Source: Vandiemenella viatica (lineage: Eukaryota > Arthropoda > Insecta > Orthoptera > Morabidae). Taken from it: 64,000 nucleotides of DNA. The DNA lies in assembly GCA_031002005.1 (NCBI GenBank), contig JARYHS010013630.1:33815504-33879503 (forward strand). Reading direction: 5' to 3'. The first letter of the stretch is position 1. The number at the start of each line of letters is the position of its first letter. The notes beneath the pieces are model-generated. The model had not been told where the DNA came from. It did not search any database and saw only the letters and a program-made list of their open reading frames with translations. Positions 28,772 through 39,560 of the stretch are shown here, in pieces. The position numbers were made by a program, and so were the translations under genes.

Positions 28772-31245
28772 TTATATTAGGTTTTTGGTTTTTACAACGT
28801 ACTTGTGTATTGAATTGATCGCTTTTGCGTCTGGATCTGAAAGGGTAGTCATTAAGGATATTATGTCTGTCATTTTTGGAGCGTTTCTTAATAGTTCTTT
28901 TCTGGCTTCTTTGTATTCATCACATCTGAGAAGGTAATGATAAATATCTTCCATTGTCTCACATCTGGGGCAGTTCGGTGAGTCCGCGATTTTCATGATG
29001 TGCTTTCTATCATTTAATAGGGTGTGTCCTGTGCGCAGTCTGTTAATTAGGGTAATCTTGTTCCTGTTTAGTTCTTTTGTTTCATACCATGGTTTCTTGT
29101 TGATCTTATTACTTATTGCCCGATGCCAAAGTCCTTTTGTTCCTTTGTTGTTTTCCCATTTCTCTTCCCATTCTTGTCTTATCCGGATTGCTGTCCAATG
29201 TCTGAAATCTGTGAATGGAGTGGCCACATCCAATTTTTCATTGGCCGCTAGCTGTGATTTTGCTGCCCTGTCGGCCATTTCGTTACCGTGTATTCCCACA
29301 TGACTTGGCACCCATTGAAGACTTATATCCACGTCCTGTGTTGTCAATTTCTTTATCTCTCTAGCTACTTCGTATGCCAGATGATTTTTAGTTTTGCCTT
29401 TTGGGATTCCCATGATTGTCTGTAAGGCACTTCTGGAGTCTGAACAGATGACCACTTTCTTTAAATCTGATTTACCGATTAATTGTAGCGCCTTAAGGAT
29501 AGCAAATAGTTCGGCAGAGAAGCTCGAGAATTGGTTCGGCAGGCGGTATGCCTCTACGATGTTGCTCGCCGGGTACGCATAGGCGGCCGCACAGGCCTCC
29601 TCTCCCACCTTCGCTCCATCTGTGTATATCTGCGACCAGCCATTCCATCTAGTATTTAAGATTTCCATCGTATTTTGAATCGCTTCTTCTGATGTGCAGA
29701 ATTTCTTCGCTGTCATCTTTAGAGTAATGGTTGGATGCACACGAGTGGATAAGTCCGCTTTTTGCCATGGTTCGATCTCCGAATATAGGTCGTTGATTTC
29801 GTTTTTGTGGATCTTCCATTGGTTTGTTGATTTCCAGTAGTTTATAAGTCTCGGCGTCTTGTGAAGGTTTGGTGGTTTTCTTTGTATCTCGTGAGCTAAT
29901 ATCTGTATTTTCTTTACCAGAATGTGGTCTTTTTTAGAGCATAATTTTAACCAAAAGTTTAGTCCTATCTTTTTCCTTCTTAGGTATAGGGGAGGAATTA
30001 CTGTTTCCGCTTCCATCGCTTCTATCGGAGTAGTCTTGATAAATCCACCAATTATCCTTATAGCAGCTGCTTGTACGGTGTCCAGTTTCCTTAGTAGAGT
30101 TTTGCTAGCGTTATCATAGAGCATCCCGCCATAATCGAGTCTGCTTCTTACCATGCTGAAGTATATATTGCGGACTAGCCGCGGATCAGCTCCCCAAGTC
30201 AATGATGCGAGAACTTTTAGCACATTTATTAGCAGTAGGGAGGACGCCCTCAGCTCTGATATATGTTTGCGCCACGTGAGCTTGGCGTCCAGCCATATAC
30301 CAAGGAATTTCACCTCTTTCACCTGATCTATAAGTATACCGTTAACAGTTATTTTGAAGTCATTTTCTTGGAAGTGCCTATGTGTGAATATGCATATTTT
30401 GCATTTTTTGATTGTTAGATCAAGCCCTATCTGTCTCAGATTTTCCAGGATTACTCTTATTGCCGCTTCTAGGATCGATCTGGCTTTTTCTTTATCTGGA
30501 TGTGAGACATATATGACAAAATCGTCCGCATATTGAAGGAAATTCACCATAGCTGGTAAGCCGTTGCGTACCTTGGTCGAGTAGATGTTGAAGAGGGTCG
30601 GACTCATTGGATCACCCTGTGGAATGCCCTGGTAGACATGTCGGACGATTCTCTTCCCTTCTGCTGTTTGAATAATATTCACTCTACGTGAGAGATAATT
30701 GCAGCACCAGTTTGTCAATTTGTTGGGAAGCTCTATCTCTATCATTGTTTCTCGTAGGATGTCAATCTGGAGATTGTTATAAGCATCTTTTATGTCTAGG
30801 AACGCTGCTGCATGGTAATTATTTCTGCCGTAGCTCAATTGGATGTCGGTGACCAGCGTACTCACGATGTCTATCGTACCGAAACCCTTGCGGAATCCCA
30901 TAGTTCGAGGATCGAGCCTTCGATGGTGTTCTATGTGCCATTCCATCCTATTCTTGATCATCGTGGACATTAATTTAGCTAGGCAAGGCACTAAAGATAT
31001 GGGTCTGTAAGAGGAGGCGTCGCTCCTGTTCCTGTTCGGCTTTAATACGGGCACGATTACAATGCTTCTCCACTGCTCGGGGACGTATGATGTGTTTATC
31101 ATGTCGTTGAAGATATTTAAGATTTTTTGCTTGGCTATTTGCGGAAGGTTGTTGATCATGGAGTATGTTATCCTATCGTCTCCTTGAGCCGTATCCTTCT
31201 TCTTTATGGCACATGATGAAGAATGGGTCTTCCGTTCTGTTGCTG
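28772..31245 (-). pseudogene. I-type element ORF2, reverse transcriptase / RNase H part
   Basis: Frame of 829 codons counted from a non-authentic ATG at 31261. RT blocks are YRPISLVP (about residue 85), FLDIKDAY (154), GIPQGDPMSPTLF (212) and the catalytic YADD (244). The RNase H domain follows: YTDG (D548), SAELFAI (E584), CSDSRSAL (D608), WVPSHVGIHGNEMADRAAK (H654, D664). All four acidic residues are present. A CCHC motif, CPRCETMEDIYHYLLRC, is at 764-780. RNase H plus a C-terminal CCHC suits the I superfamily. It ends KTKNLI at 28772, then a short 3' UTR and A tract. The RT-RNase H domains look intact; only the link to the endonuclease is broken. Confidence 0.94.
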
Positions 31246-32492
31246 TTTTCATTGGTCTCATGAACTGCGTTTCGTTCTAAATCTGTCGGTACATATGCCG
31301 GTGCAGTCAGTTCTATGAATTGTTCTGCGAGACTATCATCGGAGTATAAGTTGTTAGGTGAAGGCCGCTTTCCGTTAAACCATCTCATTTTCGCCCACAT
31401 TTCCTGCGACGAAATGCCATGTTTGATTGTAGAGCAGAAATCTCTCCATCCTTGTCTCTTCGTTTTCCTGATCGTATTTCTGGCTTCTGCTGTTGTCTGT
31501 CTGAGTAACATGAAGTTCTGGATAGTTGGATCTTTTCTGTACATTTTTGTAGCCAGGCGTCGTCTTGCAATTACTCTGGAGCATTCGGTAGTCCACCAGG
31601 GTTTTCTGATGATCTTACTTCTTTCACTTATTTTATATTCTGGGATGCTTTCTTCTGCAGATTTACTTATTATGGCTTCCAGGTCGTTGTATCGTTGTTG
31701 TGGGTCTTTTGTATCTGAGTATGAATGCGCCATTCGCGAGTCGATTTTTTCTTGATATTGGGTCCAATTGGCTTTGTTACAATTCCAGCGCCTCTTTGCT
31801 GGACTAGTCTTCGGGCCCATAGTGGAATCCAATGATATTTTTAGTACCAGATGGTCACTTCCTAATGTATCCTGTAGTATCTCCCACTTGGTCCTGGTCA
31901 TCATGCATGCCGATATCAGAGAAATGTCGGGTGACGAGTTTCTTTGGTGTGGAGTCCCGAGTCTCGTTCCGTGTTTGTTATTCAGCACAGTAAGTGAAGA
32001 CGACGTTATGGCTGACGCGAGTTCTTCGCCCTGAGGGTCCGTCTGTCCTGCCTGCCACATCGGGTGGTGTGCATTGAAGTCCCCTCCCACAAGACTTTTA
32101 GGTGGTAACTGGTTGAATATAGCATCCCAGTCTTCTTCCCTAGTGTTGATTTGAGGCGGCTTGTATATTACAGTCACATTCTCCAGGGGCGCTCTGTGTT
32201 TCAGGTCAACTGAGAGAACCTCTATGCCATTACTGGGCTCCACTATGTTTCTGATGTCGCTAGTAACATCATTTCTCACAAAGATAGCAACTCCACCGAA
32301 ACCATTGCCCCTATCTCTTCTGTAGATATTGTAGTTTCTGTGCTTTACATTAGTGTCCCTACGTAACCATGTTTCGGTAATCAGTATAACGTGTGGGGCG
32401 TGCTCCTCTATTGCTCTCTGTAGGTCATTCCATTTAGGTAGCAGGCTTCTGGCATTCCATTGTAGTGTTGTGAATTTCGACTTTCTATCCAT
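31173..32492 (-). pseudogene. I-type element ORF2, endonuclease part
   Basis: 439 codons from ATG at 32492. It is an APE-type endonuclease that would nick target DNA for target-primed reverse transcription. Signature motifs are LQWNARSL near the N-terminus (metal-binding Asn), ITETWL, GGDFNAHHP, SPDISL and GSDHLVL. A linker follows (IRKPWW, then RKTKRQGWRDFCS). The frame runs out at 31173 in GYGSRRR because of a net 1- or 2-nt indel near 31205-31235, where the RT frame takes over. Its ATG overlaps the end of ORF1 by 8 nt, which may couple translation of the two. Confidence 0.92.
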
Positions 32493-32991
32493 TATCAGTT
32501 ATGTTACCTATCTCCATTGTAGTATCACTCGCTCCCATTTCCTTAATTTCTTGCATGATGTTGCTGGTGGCTTCTTCCTGAATTTTTTGTATAATTTCCT
32601 TGGGTAGATTTCCTTTTAACTGTTGCATGATGGTTTTGATCACAATTTTCACTATGGTGGTAATACATTCAATATTCAGTTCCTTCGGAGGTGGCTCCGC
32701 CATCTGCACCGCATTTGTTTCTATTTTTTCTGGAACTGTCCTTATTTGAGGTAATTCCCTGTTAGTAATTGTCTTTTCTTCAGTTGCTGCTGCGCTGTAG
32801 GTTTTAGACTGTAAGGGGGGGAAGTCGGTTGGCTTGTGTTCGTATCCTCCTCCCATTACTATTTTGCTACCTAGCGCCTGTTTCTGCTTCAGCTCCTCTT
32901 GTTGTTTTCTAATTGGACACTCCTTGTCAGTCGCCTTGTGCTCACCCCCACAGTTGACACATTTGGTAGTCTCATTATGACAATTGGAAGC
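32485..32991 (-). pseudogene. I-type element ORF1, C-terminal part beyond the LTR insertion
   Basis: Reading the - strand from 32991, the frame gives ASNCHNETTKCVNCGGEHKA and then TDKECPIRK, that is the end of the second knuckle and a complete third one (CVNC...H...C), followed by a ~140-residue lysine/glutamate-rich tail ending NITDNG and a tag stop at 32485. The frame is continuous with the fragment on the other side of the LTR element once one TSD copy is removed, which shows that the insertion came into an open ORF1. The stop overlaps the ORF2 start by 8 nt. Confidence 0.88.
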
Positions 32992-33606
32992 TGCAACCTT
33001 TAGTCTCCAATCAATATATATATATATATTATTAATTATATCTTCGTATTAAATAATGATTAATAATTAAAAATGTAAACACTCTGAAATTGTAAATATA
33101 ACGAGTTCCACAGACGCTTTTAATATTGTACTGGGTAGTTGTAAGCTCTTAGGTTTAAGTAGGATTAGTATTGTCTTTGGAGAGTCAGAGAGGAAGTATT
33201 ATTGTCTTTAGAGAGAAAGAGAAATACGTGCAGAAGCACGCACAAAAAGTCAAAAAGCTTGCTGCGGCTGTGGTGTAATTTTAGGAACGAAATGTATTAA
33301 GTGGTGATGTTTGTAATACGGTGTTAAAGTTGTGATATTAAAAGTGAAGTATACAAATGTACTATCGCTCTTCATTTAGTCGTTGCCAGACTTATAAAAG
33401 TTATTAAAACCGTTGCGCATAACATTATGGGCCGGGTTTCCAAGAAAAGATATTCTTGGAGCCGAATTGTTACTTTATTAATTAACATTTTGGAGCTAAT
33501 CCTCCCAGTACGCCCTTCTGAGCGTACAAAACTGGATATAACCTCCCAAATGCATTAGCCTCACAAAGTAATTAGTTTTACTGTTAAAAGAGAAGGGGAG
33601 GTTACA
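32992..33606 (+). repeat. 5' LTR
   Basis: It begins TGCAACCTTTAG and ends GGGGAGGTTACA. It contains a ta microsatellite at about 33016-33029. It differs from the 3' LTR by an extra aaaagc-type segment near 33250 and a few single bases. Sequence after its end (tggcttaccctgcc) should hold the primer-binding site, but the tRNA is not identified. Confidence 0.93.
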
Positions 33607-34482
33607 TGTGGCTTACCCTGCCAGGATCTAAAGTTTTTGTGAAGCAGCGGATTGCATGCAGACCAGGTTGTCAGAATTGGTAAAGCAGCAGAAGTTGTAA
33701 GTGTTGATTTCTGGCTAGAGGAATCTTCTGATGGTGATGCTGCAGAACGGAGGTGGACAAGTCTGCTGAAACGACAACGTGGCGGACGAAGAACTACGAG
33801 GCGGAAAGGCGCATTTGGCAAGTACCGATCTATGTTTCTTTAATCTACGTGGGACTACTAGAAGAGTCGTCGGTAGTTAAAGTGATTGGGAGAGCAATAA
33901 TTAGTTGTTGCTGTGTGGTAAACTAAAGACTGAAAATTAACGTAAAAGTTTAACTGTTGAAATTAATTTTGATTGAGAGACAAAGTTTACAGATTTGAAC
34001 TGCAACAACGTTAAATTCTAATAATAGTAAAGAATAAAATTCAAGGATAACAAGAGATTATTGTAAAAGGAATCTAGTAGAATGTTTACCTTAAAATTAG
34101 GCGTCTGTGGATATCTCGTAATTAATAAGGCAGAGAAATAAAAGAAAATTATTGAACAAAAAGGGGGGCATTTATTTATAAGTAATTATATAACTTTTTT
34201 TTTCTATTTGTATGTGTGTGTTTGGATTTAAATTTCAGCTCTGTTCTGGAGTGGATTTATTCTGTTCTGCATTTCTGAAATGTTTTACAGAAGCTACAAA
34301 GAATAGTAGTAAGTAAAGTTGGTTTCTTGGTTTCTCTTGTCAATGTTATCGGCGTTGATATCAGGGTGGTACTAAGGGTATTAATGATTTAATTTGATAA
34401 TGCAGGAAATGTTGTGAGTTAAAAGAATTTTTTGTTGTTCCAAATAATTTTTTTTTTCTGTGTGTTGGGTACGTCAAGGTAA
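33607..34482 (+). other. LTR element 5' leader
   Basis: Untranslated region between the 5' LTR and the ORF. A short frame at 33652-33843 with an arginine-rich end (KRQRGGRRTTRRKG) is open, but nothing else supports it. Confidence 0.5.
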
Positions 34483-35655
34483 TTGTTTTTGATAAATATG
34501 GCAAGTAATTATGTTGATTTAATGAAAATGAATGTAGGAAGTGATTTCGAAGATACAAGTAAAATGTCGGGTTGGCGGACAGACAGTACTGGTGCAATTA
34601 GTCTAAATGTGGGGGATGCGAGCAATGATTTGCAAGGTCCGACAAGAAATACTAGCAGTCCTAATGGCGAATCCGAGGTAAAGAGGGTGGATGAATATTT
34701 TGATAATAGCAGTAATGATCAGAATGTCGAGCTAATGAATGGATGTAATATTAATGGGGGGAGAGAATATCATGATGATGGAACGATCTCACCAGAATTA
34801 AGCCGGTCACTAAAAACTCGAGAAAGGAACCAGGATATCCAATTTGATACCCAATCATTAATGTCGTTTTTGATGAAAATGGAAAAGAAACTAGAAGAGG
34901 CAAAACAAGAAATGAAAACAGAAATTAATGAAAGGATCGATTTGAGTCAAAAGAAGATCGAAGAAGGATTACTATCTGTGATGGATGAATTAAATAAATT
35001 TCAAGAGAAATGGAAGCAAGAAGTGAAAGCAGAATTAAACAATTTTCAAGAAAAGGTACAACGAGAAGTTGCGGTACTGGTGGAACAGGATGTGCGAAGT
35101 AACAATGAGAAACAGTGTGCGGTTATTGAAGACGTTAAGAGAATTGTTGCTGAGAACCAAAGAAAATGCAAGGAGGAATTAAATACTGTAAATAAAAATA
35201 TAGTCTCTGTAGAGCTTGTTATAAGCAAGGGGAAAGGACAAGCTGAGGTAGTGCGGGAAGAAACAACCTTATGTAAAATTATGTCAGCAATAGACGAGGA
35301 AAAGATGATAGTTAGGTGGCCCGTCAAGGGGAAGTCAATTACTACTGTTAAAAGCAACAAAACAAAAGCAGTCAAACATATTTTTCAAATGGAAATGGAA
35401 CCTTATGTAATTTTAGGGTGCAATGGGGATTTCAGAATAGACAACAATTGGCTCACATTGGTGGGAGTGAAGTCGGGCATGAAATGGAGTTCGCCAGAGC
35501 TTACAAGCCATGCCACACATTTGAAGGTACGCATGGGAAAAGAAACGGGTGCAATACAGGTAGTTTCATGGGGAGATGCAAGGTCAATTCGGCACAGGAA
35601 GACCATGTATCGTGTTAGAAATAAATGCCGAAGTTATTATTCGGGGAGCGCCTGA
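34483..35655 (+). CDS. Coiled-coil, Gag-like protein of the LTR element
   Basis: 390 codons. The first ATG is at 34483; a second at 34498 (ATGGCAAGT) has a better start context and is the likelier start. Residues 1-110 are acidic and polar, about 125-240 form a heptad-rich, Lys/Glu-rich coiled coil (KKLEEAKQEMKTEINERID and following), and the C-terminal 130 residues (KAVKHIFQMEMEPYVILGCN and onward) show no family I recognise. No zinc knuckle and no protease DTG/DSG motif are seen. Gag-type proteins of some gypsy elements start with such coiled coils, so a Gag-derived role is inferred. The frame is intact although the element has no pol. Confidence 0.72.
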   Translation: MFLINMASNYVDLMKMNVGSDFEDTSKMSGWRTDSTGAISLNVGDASNDLQGPTRNTSSPNGESEVKRVDEYFDNSSNDQNVELMNGCNINGGREYHDDGTISPELSRSLKTRERNQDIQFDTQSLMSFLMKMEKKLEEAKQEMKTEINERIDLSQKKIEEGLLSVMDELNKFQEKWKQEVKAELNNFQEKVQREVAVLVEQDVRSNNEKQCAVIEDVKRIVAENQRKCKEELNTVNKNIVSVELVISKGKGQAEVVREETTLCKIMSAIDEEKMIVRWPVKGKSITTVKSNKTKAVKHIFQMEMEPYVILGCNGDFRIDNNWLTLVGVKSGMKWSSPELTSHATHLKVRMGKETGAIQVVSWGDARSIRHRKTMYRVRNKCRSYYSGSA

Positions 35656-36345
35656 AACAGTCACTCTACTCCGAACGAAATACTGAACATGCGGACATGT
35701 TATACCCAATTTTCCCGGTGAGCGAACACCCTTTTTAGCGACAGCGAAATTTTACAATCTGTATAAATCTAAAATCTGATCCTAAAAGATAAAGCCCAAA
35801 ATCCATCTACTTGTCTTTCGCTCAAGTGAGCGGACACCTTTGTACAATCACCAAGGCGATTTATAAGTACCTAATATATTAAAATACCAGGTGAATACCC
35901 TACCCCAGCTTTGAGTGTAGATATCTAACTACAGGAGTGCGAGTGTTGATGTACGTTCAGTGTTGTGTGTAACAGCGTTGTTGGCTTTGTCGAACGAGTG
36001 CCGATAGCTACGGCAGAACGAACGAGTATCAAATTTTATTTTGGTCCAAGTACCAATATTCTCTGTATGGTGTGTTAAATGTTAAGGGACCATTTAAAGT
36101 TACAATAGTACTTTCATGAGTGAGCGAGAAGTGTTACTCTTGTAAAGTTAACTTATGATGACTGTGTAATTAAAATTGCCACAAGCAGGTGTAACATGTA
36201 AATGTATTGTGAGATGATTCACACTGGCCTAGTAGCAAAAGTAATGCAGATGGACAAGGGGTATAATACATTTCGACAAATGAATACTGTTTGGTGGCAT
36301 AGAAGTGGTGTGACAGCATTGCATTTGTCTCAATGTGGGGGCAGA
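35656..36345 (+). other. LTR element 3' internal region, no coding
   Basis: About 690 bp between the ORF stop and the 3' LTR without long frames. pol would normally lie here. It ends in the polypurine tract. Confidence 0.6.
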
Positions 36346-36960
36346 TGCAACCTTTAGTCTCCAATCAATATATATATATATATATATTATTAATTATATC
36401 TTCGTATTAAATAATGATTAATAATTAAAAATGTAAATACTCTGAAATTGTAAATATAACGAGTTCCACAGACGCTTTTAATATTGTACTGGGTAGTTGT
36501 AAGCTCTTAGGTTTAAGTAGGATTAGTATTGTCTTTGGAGAGTCAGAGAGGAAGTATTATTGTCTTTAGAGAGAAAAGAAAAATACGTGCAGAAGCACGC
36601 ACAAAATGTCTTGCTGCGGCTGTGGTGTAATTTTAGGAACGAAATGTATTAAGTGGTGATGTTTTTAATACGGTGTTAAAGTTGTGATATTAAAAGTGAA
36701 GTATACAAATGTACTATCGCTCTTCATTTAGTCGTTGCCAGACTTATAAAAGTTATTAAAACCGTTGCGCATAACATTACGGGCCGGGTTTCCAAGAAAA
36801 GATATTCTTGGAGCCGAATTGTTACTTTATTAATTAACATTTTGGAGCTAATCCTCCCAGTACGCCCTTCTGAGCGTACAAAACTGGATATAACCTCCCA
36901 AATGCATTAGCCTCACACAGTAATTAGTTTTACTGTTATATGTGAGAAGGGGAGGTTACA
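36346..36960 (+). repeat. 3' LTR
   Basis: It begins TGCAACCTTTAG and ends GGGGAGGTTACA. A purine-rich gtgggggcaga lies immediately before it (about 36335-36345), the expected polypurine tract. Confidence 0.93.
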
Positions 36961-36964
36961 AAGC

Positions 36965-37650
36965 ATTATGTTCCTCACCACATTTGGGACATCTCTCTTT
37001 GCTTCTGCAATTGGTAGATATGTGCCCATATCTTTGGCACTTGAAACATTGAGTCACGGGGTAGACATATGGTGTCACCTTAAATCTTAGGTAGAAGATC
37101 TCCACTTCATCCGGTAAAAATTGGCTTTCGAATGTAAGTAGAACCGTTTGCAGAGGTTTTGTTTCAACTTTTCCATCCAGCCGTATTTTTTTGATAAATC
37201 GTCTTACCCCTACTAATGGAGCAGTTGATTTAATGTTTCTAAGTAGTTCTTCTTCGTTGAGGTCTGTGGGAACAAATTTAATAACACCTTTGCATTCGAC
37301 CCTGCTGGCAGGGATATATGCTCTTAATCCCAGTGACTGTAAGAAGTCGATGTTTTCCACGAAGCTGTTTGCTGCCTCCGCCTTTGCGAATTCCAGCATC
37401 ATCCGGTTTTTACCCTGTTGGTTCATCCTCTGCAGTCCGTTAACTTTGTTATAAAATATTTTGCCTAGTTGAATTGGGTGAGGCATAATGCCATTCATCT
37501 TTGGCTCAATTGTGACTACATAAGGTGCTTGCGATTGACGGCCATATAGTCTGATACGTTGATGTGGGGAAGTTGGCTTGTCTTTATCCCCGCCTTCGCT
37601 TGTGGTCACGGGGTTAAGTTGGTCACTTTTTGTCTTCCCGCTATTTCTGG
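36965..37650 (-). pseudogene. I-type element ORF1, central part with zinc knuckles
   Basis: The open frame has an RNA-binding-fold-like stretch (YVVTIEPK, then GKIFY and LRAYIPASRVECKGVIKF) and then CFKCQRYGHISTNC, a perfect C-x2-C-x4-H-x4-C knuckle, and the first half of a second one, CPKCGEEHNA. The LTR element is inserted here: coding for the second half of this knuckle resumes at 32991. The arrangement of adjacent knuckles is that of I-clade ORF1 proteins. No ATG is needed; the frame is joined to the upstream part by a frameshift. Confidence 0.88.
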
Positions 37651-38091
37651 GGTGTGGTATGGTGGCTGCTGCGATGTTGTCATCTGCTTTGTAATCTGTT
37701 CCTTGTTCGAGTTAAGTAATGTTTCTGACGTCGTTGGTTCTTCTTTATTTACCTTAGGTACACCTCTTCTCTCCGAGGCTTTACGCTTCTTTCTGAGGTA
37801 ATATTTCCCTTCTTCTTCACTATCCAAGGTAGATTCTTCCATCTTCTTTTTTGTAGACTCCGACATCTCTTGTTCTGATTGGTAGATAAATAAATCTTGC
37901 TTATCGCCAGTTGTTTTGGCTGTCAAGCCACCACTAGATTCCGCCATTGTGACACCTTTACACGCTGCGCTGCTGCCGACGAGCTGTAGCTGTTCTGACG
38001 TGCACTTAAATTCCTTTACACTTGTTTTATCAACTACTTTTGGGTTCGGATGTTGTGTCTCACTATAACTTGTTGTCACCGATACACTCAC
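37606..38091 (-). pseudogene. I-type element ORF1, N-terminal part
   Basis: 161 codons from an ATG at 38091, beginning MSVSVTTSYSETQHP, rich in charged and polar residues with a basic stretch YYLRKKRKASERRG that could bind nucleic acid or direct nuclear entry. It ends at a stop at 37606 because of a frameshift; the downstream part continues in another frame from about 37610-37650. The 5' UTR above it is about 120 bp. Gag-like ORF1 proteins of the I clade package element RNA. Confidence 0.82.
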
Positions 38092-38194
38092 TTGGCGCTA
38101 TGGCCACTCGCTCCGCTGTAGACTCACTTCACTACCGACACACACGTAAACAAGGAAGCACTCTCGTAGCTGCTAGACTAGATCCGTATGCGAC

Positions 38195-38213
38195 CGTAGC
38201 TAAACGTGAACTG
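38195..38213 (-). promoter_or_regulatory. Putative internal promoter start of the I-type element
   Basis: The element's first bases on the - strand are CAGTTCACGTTTAG. CAGT at +1 is usual for internal RNA polymerase II promoters of I/Jockey-type LINEs. The position is set by the target-site duplication. Function is inferred. Confidence 0.5.
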
Positions 38214-38227
38214 AACAAATTATAATT
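38214..38227 (+). repeat. I-element target-site duplication, 5' side
   Basis: aacaaattataatt, identical to 28653-28666. Confidence 0.88.
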
Positions 38228-38800
38228 CGTTAGGTATTTCTAAGTAGTGAATGAACCGGTTAACAGATGTCAGCACTAGGCTGTTCCTGACATCAGCTTT
38301 TGCGTTGAGCAGTACAATTGTAGCCTAAAAGCTCATTTGTAAGTAATTAGGATTACTCAGAGGTCTTTAGAATGTGTAATTTTAGAAGCTGAATTAGAGA
38401 ATCTCGCTTGCTGTTAAATAGCATTGTCGCGGTTATGCTGGTGGTTCGGTTTCAATACTTACTGTGAACCTTTAAAGCTTCCGCGCACTCACTAGATTCT
38501 TATTCTCTGACGGCCGCCAACCAACGTTATGTTCATAATTGAAATGAAAATGCACCTTCTTATTTGAAACACACGCATTTAACAGTTAATATGATAATCT
38601 CGCTATCGGTACTTCGATCCTTTAAGATTACAGGTAATGTCTCCGATAAATTTAGACTGAATAACACGCACTCTTTTCATTCATACAACACCCTTACTCG
38701 TTCTCAGACCATACCTATGGCTCACCACGAAACAATTCATATAAAATTCTGCAAATAGTTTCTTCATTACTAAAGCTCCTTCATATCACCAAAGAAATCA
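38228..38800. other. Intergenic sequence, nothing recognised
   Basis: AT-rich sequence downstream of the I-type element. Confidence 0.4.
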
Positions 38801-39560
38801 CCTTCTACAAAATTAATTCTTTATCATCATGACGGAGCGCCAACACGCTTTCTCGACGACTCAACTGACTGTTCACTTTCACGACGGACTCGCCTACTCC
38901 ACGGCCAACGACAAACTGACCGCCCAGAAGCCTAGGTGCGTCTTTCTCCCAAGCGCACCATGCTTCCGAGCTTCCTGAGCTCACGGACGCGGCAGATGCT
39001 GACGTCACTAGACGACGACCAGTTTCAACCCATGTTCCTCGCAAAGAAGCAAGAAGAAGAAGTCCTACGCATGGGAGAACAACAGCGGCGGTAAAACTGG
39101 TAGACGGCCAACAGTGACTGGTCCAAAGCAACCCGCGACGGCAAAGCAGTCCGCCACCCACCACCATCGAAGACAAGCGGACTGCATTCACTCAGAGCGC
39201 TTAAGTTTAAGCGTCATCATGCAGCTACTACAACAGCAGACCACGCTACTGACGGAAGTCATAACGAATTATGCCAACAAACCGGGAACGACACACCCGA
39301 AAATGCCACACTTAGCAATGACAACCACACATAGATATGGAAGCAGATGCGACTACGTTGCAAGGACTTCCCCACACTCTGGGTGAGATGTTTCCCAGAA
39401 GAATTAGTGTCTGGCCGAAAACTGGGTTCTACCTCCCTAACCCCCGGACTTGGCGGATGCTGAAGTCACCAGACAACCACGCAAACCGCCATTATTTAAA
39501 ACTTCTCAAATTATCTTCCAAAATAATGGGGAAATGCCACTAACCCATTACAGAATGTCC
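38801..39560. other. GC-rich remnant, possibly from a gag-like ORF
   Basis: A GC-rich stretch in AT-rich DNA. ggcagatgctgacgtcac at 38990 and ggcggatgctgaagtcacca at about 39449 look like two diverged copies of one coding segment (TDAADADVTRRRP and DLADAEVTRQPR). Frames are short and broken by stops. It may be a decayed retroelement ORF1; origin is uncertain. Confidence 0.35.

Larger units (their letters stand above)
32992..36960 (+). mobile_element. LTR retroelement inserted into the I-type element
   Basis: Two 615-bp direct repeats (32992-33606 and 36346-36960) begin TGCAACC and end GGTTACA, and the unit is flanked by a 4-bp duplication, aagc (32988-32991 and 36961-36964). The internal part is only about 2.74 kb with one large open frame and no recognisable protease, RT, RNase H or integrase, so it must be mobilised in trans. 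The LTRs differ at roughly ten places (a few substitutions and short indels), which points to a recent insertion. The 4-bp TSD and TG...CA ends suit a Ty3/gypsy-like integrase. Confidence 0.93.
28667..38213 (-). mobile_element. I-type non-LTR retrotransposon, near full length, interrupted by an LTR element
   Basis: The element is bounded by a perfect 14-bp target-site duplication (aacaaattataatt at 28653-28666 and 38214-38227). On the - strand it begins CAGTTCACG (the CAGT start typical of internal promoters of this class), has a ~120-bp 5' UTR, ORF1 with zinc knuckles, ORF2 with APE endonuclease, RT, RNase H and a CCHC, and a 3' A-tract preceded by aaattaaag. Without the LTR insertion (32992-36960 plus one TSD copy) it would be about 5.6 kb, a normal full length for the I clade. 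ORF1 and ORF2 each carry a frameshift, so this copy is not autonomous. Confidence 0.93.

Noticed and set aside
31315..31755. 146-codon frame on the + strand
   Set aside because: It is the complement of the I-type endonuclease coding sequence.
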